Source of the DNA: Thalassovita sp.
GTDB taxonomy: Bacteria > Pseudomonadota > Alphaproteobacteria > Rhodobacterales > Rhodobacteraceae
Length of the DNA stretch: 64,000 bases
Reading direction: 5' to 3'
NCBI RefSeq assembly: GCF_963691685.1
Contig: NZ_OY829290.1
Location: 4,181,001-4,245,000, forward strand
Part shown: positions 35,361 to 43,670 of the stretch, in pieces
Layout of the letters: each line of letters opens with the position of its first letter
How positions within the stretch are numbered: position 1 is the stretch's first letter
Made by a program: the position numbers and the translations under genes
The notes under the pieces: generated by a model
Told to the model about the DNA's origin: nothing
Database searches by the model: none
What the model saw: the letters and a program-made list of their open reading frames with translations, nothing else

Positions 35361-35918
35361 TTAAGCTTCCAGAATGGTGATCGTAGTGTCGCCATAGCGG
35401 CGCTCATCCAGATAGGTGAGCGCCGCCGGCACGGTGATTGCGGCGCTTTCTTCCCAGACAACCAGCGCCCCCTCGGCCAGCCAGCCCCCGGCCAGCGCGA
35501 CCTCAATCGCTTTTTCGCCCAGCGCTTTGCCATAGGGAGGATCCAGAAAGATCAGATCATAGGGTGCACCGGTGTTTTCCGGCAGTTTGCGCGCATCGCG
35601 GCGGATCACCTGCACCTCATCACGGGCCTGGCAGATCTGAATGTTTTCCTTCAGCAGCGCGTTGGATTTGCGGCCGTCATCCACAAATGTCACATGCTCT
35701 GCGCCACGGCTCAACGCCTCCAACCCCAAGGCGCCGGTTCCGGCAAAGAGGTCAAGCACCCGGGCGCCATCAATCGGATCGCCAAACCGGCCACCGCCCA
35801 GCATGTTGAACAGGCTTTCCCGGGTGCGATCGGTGGTCGGGCGCAGATGCGCCGCCGGATCACCCTTGCCGACCGCAGCCAGCGCCCGGCCTTTGAAACG
35901 GCCCGCGACAATCCTCAT
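35361..35918 (-). CDS. rsmD: 16S rRNA (guanine(966)-N(2))-methyltransferase RsmD
   Basis: A 185-residue Rossmann-fold methyltransferase acting on the small ribosomal subunit. The SAM-binding motif is D-L-F-A-G-T-G at 56-62, and the catalytic N-methylase motif is D-P-P-Y at 126-129. The N-terminal R-I-V-A-G-R-F-K-G-R and R-P-T-T-D-R-T-R-E-S-L-F-N are hallmarks of RsmD. It overlaps the flavoprotein gene by 4 bases and is probably the second gene of that transcript. Confidence 0.94.
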   Translation of the reverse strand: MRIVAGRFKGRALAAVGKGDPAAHLRPTTDRTRESLFNMLGGGRFGDPIDGARVLDLFAGTGALGLEALSRGAEHVTFVDDGRKSNALLKENIQICQARDEVQVIRRDARKLPENTGAPYDLIFLDPPYGKALGEKAIEVALAGGWLAEGALVVWEESAAITVPAALTYLDERRYGDTTITILEA

Positions 35919-37126
35919 GCGCGCAGCAGCGATTTGAGGTCCGTGGCAGGATCTGCCAGCAGATCGGGCGCGGGCGATTTCCCCCCGTCAATCAAACGCT
36001 TGCCCACCATGTAGGCGCGGGGATCATTGGCTGCATCAACCGCCAGCAGCGTGTCACCCTGATAATACCAGAAGGACATTGCACCGTCCTTGTCACCAGC
36101 ACGGGTGATGATGCGATCATAACCGGTGTTCAGCCCGGCAATCTGTAGCTTAACGTCATACTGATCCGACCAGAACCACGGCTGCGGCACATAGGTCTTT
36201 TCGGCTCCCAGCAGGTTTTCGGCGACACATTCCGCCTGATCAATGGCATTCGGCACCGATTCAAGGCGCAGACGCCCGTCCCGATAAGGGAAGGAGGCAC
36301 AGTCCCCCGCCGCCCAGATCGCCGGATCCGAAGTGCGCCCCAGCGCATCCGTCTTGATCCCGTTGTCAATCTCCAGACCGGCAGCTTCGGCCAGATCGGT
36401 GCCGGGGGTGATGCCAACGCCAACGATGACAAAATCAACCTCCAGCGTGGTGCCATCGCTTAGTTCAGCACCTGAGACACGCGTGTCGCCGATCAGTCGT
36501 GTCAGCCCCACACCTTCCAGGATGTCGACCCCATGTGATTGATGCAATGCGCGGAAGTAATCCGAGGTTTCGGGCGCCGCGACACGTTGCAAAATGCGAT
36601 CCGCCATTTCGACCAGCGTGACCTTCAGGCCTTTCTTAGCGGCCACCGCGGCAGCCTCCAGCCCGATATAACCGCCGCCGACGATCAACACCGATTTACC
36701 TTCGCCAAACTCAGGCCCCATCGCGTCAACATCCGCCAGACCACGCACCACATGCACGCCCTCCAGCGCGCCACCAATGGCGGCGGGCAGATGCCGTGGC
36801 GCAGACCCGGTTGTCAGGACCAATGCGTCATAGTCAATCGCGCCCTTAGCCAGCTGCACCGATTTAGCAGCGCGATCAATACCGGTGACCTCAGCCCCCA
36901 GACGCAGGGTGATGTTGTTGTCGGCATAGAAACTTTCCGGCCGCAGGTAGAGCCGTTCCAGCGCCATATCGCCCAACAGATAGGCCTTGGACAGCGGTGG
37001 CCGTTGATAGGGCAGCACGGGTTCGGCCCCGATCAGGGTCACCTCACCTTCAAATCCAAGGCTGCGCAGCTTGGCCACCAGCGATGCCCCGGCCTGCCCG
37101 GCCCCCACAACAACAATCTTCTGCAT
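35915..37126 (-). CDS. NAD(P)/FAD-dependent ferredoxin reductase-like oxidoreductase
   Basis: A 403-residue two-dinucleotide-binding flavoprotein. The FAD Rossmann motif is V-V-G-A-G-Q-A-G-A at 6-14, the NAD(P) motif is V-G-G-G-Y-I-G-L-E-A near 149-158, and the C-terminal FAD contact is W-A-A-G-D-C-A near 273-279. L-P-Y-Q-R-P-P-L-S-K is typical of the putidaredoxin/rhodocoxin/toluene ferredoxin reductase subgroup, which feed electrons to a [2Fe-2S] ferredoxin, often for a cytochrome P450 or dioxygenase. No such partner is in this window. Confidence 0.88.
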   Translation of the reverse strand: MQKIVVVGAGQAGASLVAKLRSLGFEGEVTLIGAEPVLPYQRPPLSKAYLLGDMALERLYLRPESFYADNNITLRLGAEVTGIDRAAKSVQLAKGAIDYDALVLTTGSAPRHLPAAIGGALEGVHVVRGLADVDAMGPEFGEGKSVLIVGGGYIGLEAAAVAAKKGLKVTLVEMADRILQRVAAPETSDYFRALHQSHGVDILEGVGLTRLIGDTRVSGAELSDGTTLEVDFVIVGVGITPGTDLAEAAGLEIDNGIKTDALGRTSDPAIWAAGDCASFPYRDGRLRLESVPNAIDQAECVAENLLGAEKTYVPQPWFWSDQYDVKLQIAGLNTGYDRIITRAGDKDGAMSFWYYQGDTLLAVDAANDPRAYMVGKRLIDGGKSPAPDLLADPATDLKSLLRA

Positions 37127-37217
37127 TCCGGGCCCTTTCTGCGGAATTTTCTGGCTGCAACTTGACGCGACCCTATATGAGGCGTGAGTGAAAACGCAAA
37201 CAGGGAACGATCACAAA

Positions 37218-37706
37218 ATGACACTGAATGTTGGTGATAAACTGCCAGAAGCCACCTTTCCAATGATGGGTGCCGAAGGGCCCGAAACCATCGCACTGGC
37301 CGAGAAGTTGGCCGGTCGCAAAGTGGTGATTTTCGGCCTGCCCGGTGCCTTCTCGCGCACCTGCGATGCGGCGCATATGCCCAGCTTCATCCGCACCAAA
37401 GATGACTTTGCCGCCAAAGGTGTGGATGAGATCATGTGCCTGTCTGTGAACGATCCCTTCGTGATGAAGGCCTGGGGCGCATCGACCGGCGCGGACGATG
37501 CCGGGATCACCATGCTGGCCGACGCGGATGGTGGGTTTACCAAAGCGGTTGGTATGGATTTTGATGCTGACGCCGTTGGGTTCTACGGCCGGTCCAAGCG
37601 TTACGCGATGGTGGTGGAGGACGGGGTTGTGACCCACCTCAACATCGAACCCGAACTGGGATGCACCATCTCCGGCGGCGAAGCGCTGCTGGACACGATG
37701 GGTTAA
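37218..37706 (+). CDS. Peroxiredoxin (Prx5/AhpE-like redoxin)
   Basis: A 162-residue peroxiredoxin of the Prx5 group that reduces hydroperoxides. The active-site segment is P-G-A-F-S-R-T-C near 42-49 with peroxidatic Cys49; the usual motif is P-G-A-F-T-P-T-C. A second Cys at 149 (E-L-G-C-T-I-S-G-G) is placed like the resolving Cys of Prx5. The Arg in G-R-S-K-R-Y-A-M-V-V-E near 120-125 matches the conserved active-site Arg. The start at 37218 (MTLNVG) is the standard fold start; an in-frame start at 37188 is less likely. Confidence 0.93.
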   Translation: MTLNVGDKLPEATFPMMGAEGPETIALAEKLAGRKVVIFGLPGAFSRTCDAAHMPSFIRTKDDFAAKGVDEIMCLSVNDPFVMKAWGASTGADDAGITMLADADGGFTKAVGMDFDADAVGFYGRSKRYAMVVEDGVVTHLNIEPELGCTISGGEALLDTMG

Positions 37707-37743
37707 GGATCAGGGCTGGGGCGTGTAGCGGTAGCGGCAGGCC

Positions 37744-38445
37744 TCAGCCCACCAACAAAACCTCTTGCAGCGCGTCATAGCGCTGCTGGCTTTCCGGGGT
37801 GAGGTTTTCAACCTCAAACGCGGTCAGCTTTGGCATCTGAGCCCGCGGGTCAAATGCAGCCGGCAGGTCCAGCGGCACATCCTCTGCGGCATCCGACAAC
37901 AAAGACAGCGATTGCACCTCAGGCAGTTTGGACATCATCAGATTGGTGAAGGTTTGCTGCGAAATCACCGCCTCCTGCCCTGATGCCGCATCGACATGCA
38001 CGCTGACCTCTTGCAGGTGGGCGTGCTCCACCGGGCGGGTCAGGAAAAACGGGCCACTCAGATCCAGCATCCGCAGATTGGGCGCGGCATCGAACAGGGG
38101 CGTGATGTCGCCAATGCGGCAGGCCCGCACCGGGCTGTTGTAAAGGACAAACATGTCACCCAGGCAGAGGCTGCGCAGATTGGGCAGGTGGCGGCCTTTG
38201 AACAGGCTCATCACCTTGCCCAGATCAAACCCCTCTGCCGGTTTGCGCGCCGCATAGAGCTGTGAGGTGCCGATTTTCAGGGTCGAGACCTGCTGCGCCT
38301 CAGGCGATTGCAGAAAATCACTGATCAGTTCGATCTGCGCGGGGCCTTCCAGAAAGGCAACGGTGTCCAACTGATCCGGGAGATTGCGCACCGCGCTGCG
38401 TAACTCACCCTCCGGGCCGAGACCGACCAAAAGCGCACCCTGCAT
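37744..38445 (-). CDS. Leucine-rich-repeat-like protein, 5' end uncertain
   Basis: About 233 residues if the ATG at 38445 is used. The middle has degenerate leucine-rich repeats: L-P-N-L-R-S-L-C-L-G-D-M, A-P-N-L-R-M-L-D-L-S-G-P, L-P-E-V-Q-S-L-S-L-L and M-P-K-L-T-A-F-E-V-E-N-L. This resembles the STM4015/LRR protein type found beside WGR-domain genes, but I am not certain of the family. No ribosome binding site precedes 38445. The frame stays open to 38607, but that part has basic, low-complexity composition and does not look like a protein, so the gene may be truncated or frame-shifted at its 5' end. It is divergent from the EF-hand gene. Confidence 0.55.
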   Translation of the reverse strand: MQGALLVGLGPEGELRSAVRNLPDQLDTVAFLEGPAQIELISDFLQSPEAQQVSTLKIGTSQLYAARKPAEGFDLGKVMSLFKGRHLPNLRSLCLGDMFVLYNSPVRACRIGDITPLFDAAPNLRMLDLSGPFFLTRPVEHAHLQEVSVHVDAASGQEAVISQQTFTNLMMSKLPEVQSLSLLSDAAEDVPLDLPAAFDPRAQMPKLTAFEVENLTPESQQRYDALQEVLLVG

Positions 38446-38776
38446 GCTGCTGCATCGACGATGGCCAAACCGGCGCAGTGACCGGCCAAACCGGGTGGTT
38501 GACCGACGGCAGCCAGACGGCCGAATAACTTTTTTAAAGGCGTAAACGCCGCGCTGACCCTGCACATCTTCCACTCGATCCCCAGCTACCCCTTGCAGTC
38601 TAACCATCTAGAACCGTGCGGGAATAGAGGAAAACCATGCCTTGCCGATTGTAAAAGTTGAATGTCAAAAAACCACCGCAGCCGCAAAACCGTCCTGCCC
38701 AAGAATTAAACAGAATCGGGCAACAGTCCGTATGGGTTGATCAGTGATTGTTGTGTTTTCGGAAAGGACTGCGGCG
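38446..38776. other. Intergenic region between two divergent unrecognised genes
   Basis: 331 bases with no gene I can support. It holds the uncertain 5' end of the leucine-rich gene (38446-38607) and the leader of the EF-hand gene. The right half is AT-richer than the surroundings (about 38620-38760), with short A and T runs but no clear -35/-10 pair and no stable hairpin. It may contain promoters for both genes. Confidence 0.4.
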
Positions 38777-39898
38777 ATGCAAGTCTCATCCTCGGTATCC
38801 ATGTCTGCGAGCTATGCCTCGGTCAGTTTCAGCGCCACCCGTGTGAGCGTCAGCCAGGCCAGTCAGACCGTGGCCGAAACATCTGTTTCAAAAACGAAAT
38901 CTGATATTTCGATCGATGTCGGCAGCCATGATCGCAGCGAACGGTCACGTGGACATGACCACAGCCAGCACGCCGAACGGGGCCGCGGACGGCGCGGATA
39001 TGGCGGCGGACTGGCGGGTCGTCTGGTACAACGTATGGATGAAAACCGCGATGGCGGCGCGTCGCTGTCTGAGGTGCAGAACTCCCGCTATGGCAATCGA
39101 ATCAGCGAAGAGAAATTCGCGAAGATTGACAGGGACGGCGACGGCCAAATGACAGCCAAGGAACTGCGGTCGCATTTCCGGCAGTCGCTGTTTGGCGATC
39201 GTGGCAGCAAATCCGCCAGCGAGGCCCCTGACACCCAAGGCACCCCGGCCACCAGTGAACCCGTCAAGAGCGGCAGCGCCGGCAGCGTGGCGCAGATTGC
39301 CAGCCAGCAGGCCCTGGCGACGGTCAGCTCTGTGGCGGTTTCGGTCTCCGTCGCCTCAGCATCCTATGCCAGCACATCCGCCAGCTTTGGCGGGGCCGTA
39401 GGGGACGCTGAGGTGCCGCAGGAGCCAATGGTGGGCAAAGCCCCGACCGAACTGAGCCCGGTTGGCGATGACAAGCCAAGCGCCGCAATGGAAGAACTGT
39501 CCAAGATCAAAGCCGAAGCAGCCGCCAAGGCTGAAGAGGTCGATGACGACGGCGACGATGTTGAGATCGAGGATCTTGGCGACCTGATGGAAATGATGGC
39601 CTCGGGCGCATTGGATGAGATGGATCCGATGAAGCTGATCGAGGAAATCGCCGAGTTGATGGGCGTGGAGTTTGAGGCCGATTATGATGACGACGACGGC
39701 GGCGTGAACATCGGCTCCCTTGGTGGTGAGGTTGATGCCAGTTTTGCCTCTTCTGAGGCCTCACTGGAGGCGTTCAGCTTTGAGGCCAGCCTGACCACCG
39801 CAACCTTTGCGGATGGATCCTCGGCCACATCAATGTCGGTGAACTTCACCGCCATCTCAGCCTATGCGCGCACAATGGAATTTAGCGCCGCAGCCTAA
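38777..39898 (+). CDS. EF-hand, Ser/Ala-rich acidic protein of unknown function
   Basis: A 373-residue protein without a recognised overall family. It has three Ser-rich segments (about 3-40, 183-205 and 320-373) of alternating Ser and Val/Ala, a His/Arg-rich stretch (50-75), two calcium-binding EF-hand loops (88-99 with D88/N90/D92/S96/E99, and 118-129 with D118/D120/D122/T126/E129), and two acidic clusters (256-266, 302-308). Neither a signal peptide nor a membrane helix is seen. The GGAAAGGA site precedes the ATG at 38777. Such repetitive, acidic, calcium-binding composition is common in proteins exported by type I systems; a type I pair lies 4 kb away, but no RTX repeats are present. Confidence 0.7.
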   Translation: MQVSSSVSMSASYASVSFSATRVSVSQASQTVAETSVSKTKSDISIDVGSHDRSERSRGHDHSQHAERGRGRRGYGGGLAGRLVQRMDENRDGGASLSEVQNSRYGNRISEEKFAKIDRDGDGQMTAKELRSHFRQSLFGDRGSKSASEAPDTQGTPATSEPVKSGSAGSVAQIASQQALATVSSVAVSVSVASASYASTSASFGGAVGDAEVPQEPMVGKAPTELSPVGDDKPSAAMEELSKIKAEAAAKAEEVDDDGDDVEIEDLGDLMEMMASGALDEMDPMKLIEEIAELMGVEFEADYDDDDGGVNIGSLGGEVDASFASSEASLEAFSFEASLTTATFADGSSATSMSVNFTAISAYARTMEFSAAA

Positions 39899-39923
39899 CG
39901 CAATTTCCCAGAACCGGATGCAA

Positions 39924-39955
39924 AAGGGGCGGCCTGTTGAGCCGCCCCTTGGTGT
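39924..39955. terminator. Bidirectional terminator between the EF-hand gene and mscS
   Basis: AAGGGGCGGC (39924-39933) and GCCGCCCCTT (39941-39950) form a perfect 10-bp stem with a 7-base loop. On the minus strand it ends in TTTT, serving mscS; the plus-strand tail (GGTGTTTG) is weaker. It sits between the two convergent stops. Confidence 0.82.
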
Positions 39956-39962
39956 TTGATGA

Positions 39963-40811
39963 TCAGCTTGCCTGAATAAGCGTCTGTGTCGGGAAGGGGA
40001 TATCGACCTCAGCCTCATCCAGCGCCTCTTTCACGGCCCGTTTCATATCGGCCTGATATGCAAAGTAGTCAGACGATTTGACCCAGACCCGTGCCAGAAA
40101 ATCGACCGAGAAATCGCCGAGATTGTTCACCTGCAGGAAAGGTTCCGGATCCTGCAGGGCGCGCGGATCGCTCAGCAGGGTTTTGCGAATGACCTCTTCG
40201 GCCTTTTTCAGGTCAGCGTCATAGGCCACACCAAAGATCCATTCCGCCCGGCGGGTTTCATAGATCGAGAAGTTGGTGATCGTGTTGCCCCAGACATTGG
40301 CGTTGGGGATGATGGTCTGCACGTTGTCGGTGCTGGCCAGCTCGGTATAGTTCAGTGAGATCGATTTGACCGTGCCGCTCTGGCCGCCCACGGTGACGAA
40401 ATCCCCCAGTTTGATGGGGCGGAAGACGATGATCATCACACCTGCTGCCACGTTGGAAAGCGTGCCCTGCAGCGCCAGACCGATGGCCAGACCGGCGGCA
40501 CCGATGACAGCCACGATGGAGGTTGTCTTGATCCCGAAGGTGTTCAGCACAAACAGCAGCGCAAAGCCGATGATGGCATAGCGGGTGATGTTGCCGATGA
40601 AGATGAACAGCGTGTCATCCAGCGCCTCATACTGGAGGCCCAGCTTGGTGATCCGCCGACGGGCCCAGCCCGCGACGATGAAACCAAGGATCAGCATCAC
40701 CACCGCGCCCAGCAATGAGCCGGCAAAAGAGGTGAGAACGTTAAGCGTCATCAGGTCTGCAAGGCTTTGGCCATTCCAGATCTGGGTATTCAGAATGTCA
40801 GTGAGGGTCAT
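39963..40811 (-). CDS. mscS: Mechanosensitive ion channel, MscS family
   Basis: A 282-residue small-conductance channel. Three hydrophobic helices fall in the first 125 residues; TM3 is glycine/alanine-rich (A-A-G-L-A-I-G-L-A-L-Q-G-T-L-S-N-V-A-A-G), the pore-lining pattern of MscS. The beta domain follows with F-R-P-I-K-L-G-D-F-V. The protein opens under membrane tension to release solutes on osmotic downshock. Its start overlaps the stop of phhB by 4 bases. Confidence 0.93.
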   Translation of the reverse strand: MTLTDILNTQIWNGQSLADLMTLNVLTSFAGSLLGAVVMLILGFIVAGWARRRITKLGLQYEALDDTLFIFIGNITRYAIIGFALLFVLNTFGIKTTSIVAVIGAAGLAIGLALQGTLSNVAAGVMIIVFRPIKLGDFVTVGGQSGTVKSISLNYTELASTDNVQTIIPNANVWGNTITNFSIYETRRAEWIFGVAYDADLKKAEEVIRKTLLSDPRALQDPEPFLQVNNLGDFSVDFLARVWVKSSDYFAYQADMKRAVKEALDEAEVDIPFPTQTLIQAS

Positions 40812-41104
40812 GTAACCAATTGATCCAATTTTCGCGCCAGCTTGGCATCCAATGCGCTCAAGCCGCCGACGTCATGCGTTGTGAGGGTCACATGCACTGT
40901 TTTGTAAACGTTTGTCCATTCCGGATGATGGTTCCATTTCTCCGCCCAAAGCGCCGCGCGGGTCATAAAGGCGAAAGCTTCGGTGAAATCGGCAAATTGG
41001 TAGGTCTTGGAAATCGCATCCCGGTCCGCATCAATCTGCCAGCCGGCTTTGCACAGCGGATCCAGTATGGTTTTACGGCCCGTGTCGCTCAGAAGTTCGG
41101 TCAT
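40808..41104 (-). CDS. phhB: Pterin-4-alpha-carbinolamine dehydratase
   Basis: A 98-residue PCD/DCoH-family enzyme, the usual length. It dehydrates 4a-hydroxytetrahydrobiopterin, normally recycling the cofactor of phenylalanine hydroxylase. The active-site motif H-H-P-E-W is at 59-63 and a third His is at 77 in T-T-H-D. No phenylalanine hydroxylase gene is in the window, so it could also act with molybdopterin or other pterin enzymes. It overlaps both its neighbours by 4 bases. Confidence 0.93.
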   Translation of the reverse strand: MTELLSDTGRKTILDPLCKAGWQIDADRDAISKTYQFADFTEAFAFMTRAALWAEKWNHHPEWTNVYKTVHVTLTTHDVGGLSALDAKLARKLDQLVT

Positions 41105-42297
41105 TCTCTTTCCTCCCCTTGATCCTTTCGAAACGGGCCATAGGCAGTGAGGATTTCAATCTCCTCCTCCACCGCGGTCCGTTCAGCCTGCAGAAACTGT
41201 GCAACCGCATCCGCAAAACCAGGATGCCCGACCCAATGCAGCGAATGGGTGGTCACCGGCAGATATCCCCGTGCCAGCTTGTGTTCGCCCTGCGCACCCG
41301 CCTCAACCCGGGCCAGACCCTGATCAATGGCGAAATCCATAGCGCGATAATAGCACGCTTCGAAATGCAGGCAGGCATGATCTTCAATGCAGCCCCAATA
41401 GCGCCCATAAAGCGTTTCGGCGCCGATGAAGTTCAAGGCACCGGCCACCGGCTGCCCCGCGCGGCTGGCCAGCACCAGCAGCATGTCGTCACGCAGGGTC
41501 TGATTCGCGATGTCAAAAAAGGCGCGGGTCAGATAGGGGCTGCCCCATTTGCGCGCGCCGGTGTCCTGATAAAACCGCCAGAAAGCATCCCAATGGTGCG
41601 GCTGGATCTGATCGCCGGTCAGCATTTCAATCTCACCGCCAAAGGCATTGGCGGTGCGGCGTTCCTTGCGGATCATCTTGCGTTTGCGGCTGCTAAGACT
41701 GGCCAGAAAATCATCGAAACTGGCGTAGCCGGCGTTTTCCCAATGGAACTGCTGCCCGGTGCGATACATCAGCCCCATCTGTTCCCCTGCCAGGGCCTCG
41801 GCCTCGGTGCAGAAGGTCACGTGGAGCGAGCTGAGTTCGTTTTCCGCGGCCAGATGCACCGCCCCCTGCACCAGCGCTGAGGTGCCTGCCACCTCAAATC
41901 CGGGTCGGGTCAGAAAGCGCCGCCCGGTGGCGGGGGTAAAGGGCACCGCCAGCTGTAGTTTGGGATAATAACGCCCGCCCGCATTCTCAAACGCATGGGC
42001 CCAGGAGTGGTCAAAGATATACTCCCCCTGGCTGTGGGACTTGGCGTAAAGCGGGGCGCAGCCGATCAGCTGCCCGTCCTGATGCGCGGTCAGATACTGC
42101 GGCTGCCAGCCGGTGCCCGGCCCGACGGATCCGCTTTGTTCCAGTGCCAGCAGAAACCGATGGGTGGTGAACGGGTCCAAGGGCCGCGCGGATACGTCAT
42201 CTGCCCCGGCTTCGGGGCAGGCGCAGGCATCCCAGTCGGCCGCAGGGATCTGCGCCAAACTGCCATGCACCTGAATTTCGACTGTCTTTTCCGTCAT
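41101..42297 (-). CDS. FemAB/GNAT-like acyltransferase (COG3146, 'peptidoglycan biosynthesis' protein)
   Basis: A 398-residue protein of the COG3146 family, annotated as GNAT-like or FemAB-like. Visible markers: a F-D-H-S-W-A-H-A-F segment near 95-103, the R-K-R-K-M-I-R-K-E-R-R stretch near 205-215, and R-Y-W-G-C-I-E-D-H-A-C-L-H-F-E-A-C-Y-Y near 302-320. These match the family although its substrate is unknown; amino-acyl transfer to cell-wall or other acceptors is inferred from the FemAB likeness. The start at 42297 (MTEKTV) has GAGGAACAGGGAA upstream. It overlaps phhB. Confidence 0.8.
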   Translation of the reverse strand: MTEKTVEIQVHGSLAQIPAADWDACACPEAGADDVSARPLDPFTTHRFLLALEQSGSVGPGTGWQPQYLTAHQDGQLIGCAPLYAKSHSQGEYIFDHSWAHAFENAGGRYYPKLQLAVPFTPATGRRFLTRPGFEVAGTSALVQGAVHLAAENELSSLHVTFCTEAEALAGEQMGLMYRTGQQFHWENAGYASFDDFLASLSSRKRKMIRKERRTANAFGGEIEMLTGDQIQPHHWDAFWRFYQDTGARKWGSPYLTRAFFDIANQTLRDDMLLVLASRAGQPVAGALNFIGAETLYGRYWGCIEDHACLHFEACYYRAMDFAIDQGLARVEAGAQGEHKLARGYLPVTTHSLHWVGHPGFADAVAQFLQAERTAVEEEIEILTAYGPFRKDQGEERE

Positions 42298-42346
42298 TTC
42301 CCTGTTCCTCACGCCCGTCCACTATTTGGGGCGGGCGCAGGTGTGT

Positions 42347-43114
42347 TCAAGCGGGAATCTGTGCCGGATAGCTTTCAAAGGTGACGTTATGTGCCACCTG
42401 CCGCGCTGCGGTCTCTTCCGCTTGGGATTTGATCGTCCAGCACAGGATTTGCGCGCCGCGACGCTTCAGGTCCTGCACACGTTCCGCATCCAGATCATCG
42501 GCCTCATGGCTGATGAAGCTGCATTTGTTTGCCTCATAATCCGGGATCCGGGCCAGACGGTCCCGGGTGCCTTTGGGCAACAGCGGCCATTTGTCAGCGC
42601 CAAAGGCAGCGGTGGTCAGACCACGGGCCCGATCCGGGCAGAGGCCCGACAAAACGCGTACACTATGCGGGTTAAAGGACATCAGCGCCACTTCGCCCTC
42701 ATAGCCCGCCAAGGCTTCGGCGGTGGCCTTTTCCAGACGGCCGATATTGGCGCCCATCAGCCCGTCCTGATCTTTCAGCTCAATCAGCAGCGGCACACGG
42801 CCCGCCACCAGCGCCAAAATCTCAGTCAGGGTTGGAATGGTTTCCTCGCCGCCCAACAGCGTGATCTCTTGCAGTTCAGCGGCAGTGCGGGTCTGCACCG
42901 CCCCCTGCTGGCCGGTCAGACGCCCCATGTCATAATCATGGAACACCATCGCCACACCGTCCTTGGACAGCTGCAGGTCCAGCTCAATCCCATAGCCCGC
43001 GGCAATCGCGGCCTCAAAGGCCACGCGCGAGTTTTCAGGCAGGCCAGCAGACACATCATGCAAGCCACGATGTGCAATCGGCGCCTTTAAAAAGGCTTCG
43101 GACAACTGGATCAT
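42347..43114 (-). CDS. Glycerophosphodiester phosphodiesterase (GDPD)
   Basis: A 255-residue TIM-barrel GDPD. The N-terminal catalytic block A-H-R-G has His15 and Arg16; the metal ligands are Glu44 and Asp46 in E-L-D-L-Q-L-S-K-D-G; the second His is His59 in F-H-D. It hydrolyses glycerophosphodiesters to glycerol-3-phosphate. No signal peptide is present, so it is cytoplasmic. It overlaps the RidA gene by 4 bases. Confidence 0.9.
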   Translation of the reverse strand: MIQLSEAFLKAPIAHRGLHDVSAGLPENSRVAFEAAIAAGYGIELDLQLSKDGVAMVFHDYDMGRLTGQQGAVQTRTAAELQEITLLGGEETIPTLTEILALVAGRVPLLIELKDQDGLMGANIGRLEKATAEALAGYEGEVALMSFNPHSVRVLSGLCPDRARGLTTAAFGADKWPLLPKGTRDRLARIPDYEANKCSFISHEADDLDAERVQDLKRRGAQILCWTIKSQAEETAARQVAHNVTFESYPAQIPA

Positions 43115-43575
43115 TTGATCTGGAAAATCGCTTCGATTTCGACGGCTACCCCCAGAGGCAGCGATGCGGCAGAGACGGCCGAACGGGCATGACGGCCCTT
43201 GTCACCCAGCGCTTCAACCATGAAATCCGACGCACCATTGATGACCTGAGGCTGCTCGATGAAATCGGCGGTGGAGTTCACAAAACCCACCAGTTTCACC
43301 ACTTTGACCAACCGGTCGAGGTCACCGTCACAGGCGGCCTTGCACTGTGCCAGCAGGCTGATCGCGCAGGTTTTCGCCGCAGCAGCCCCTTCGGCAGTGC
43401 TGAGGTCATCGCCAACACGGCCTTTGATCAGCTCACCATCCGCATTGGAAATCTGGCCAGAGACATAGACCATGTCACCCACAACAACATAGGGCACATA
43501 GTTGGCAGCGGGGGCCGGGGCGTCCGGCAGGGTCACGCCCAATTCGGCAAGGCGTGTTTCGATGTGTCCGGTCAT
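43111..43575 (-). CDS. RidA family protein (YjgF/enamine deaminase-like)
   Basis: A 154-residue trimeric YjgF/RidA-fold protein. Family blocks are V-Y-V-S-G-Q-I near residues 36-43, D-L-D-R-L-V-K-V-V-K-L-V-G-F-V-N-S near 84-100, and R-S-A-V-S-A-A-S-L-P-L-G-V-A-V-E-I near 131-147 with the conserved Arg. This subgroup (length about 150, L-G-V-T-L-P near the start) differs from canonical RidA at 130 residues. GGGAGAAG precedes ATG 43575; an in-frame extension to 43665 is unlikely. Confidence 0.88.
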   Translation of the reverse strand: MTGHIETRLAELGVTLPDAPAPAANYVPYVVVGDMVYVSGQISNADGELIKGRVGDDLSTAEGAAAAKTCAISLLAQCKAACDGDLDRLVKVVKLVGFVNSTADFIEQPQVINGASDFMVEALGDKGRHARSAVSAASLPLGVAVEIEAIFQIK

Positions 43576-43670
43576 ATTACTTCTCCCATCCAGACATGAG
43601 TCGCGCGCGACGCTACAGGAGCTGCACACGTTTTCATAGGCGTGGAACGGCGCATTTGCGCACAATCACG

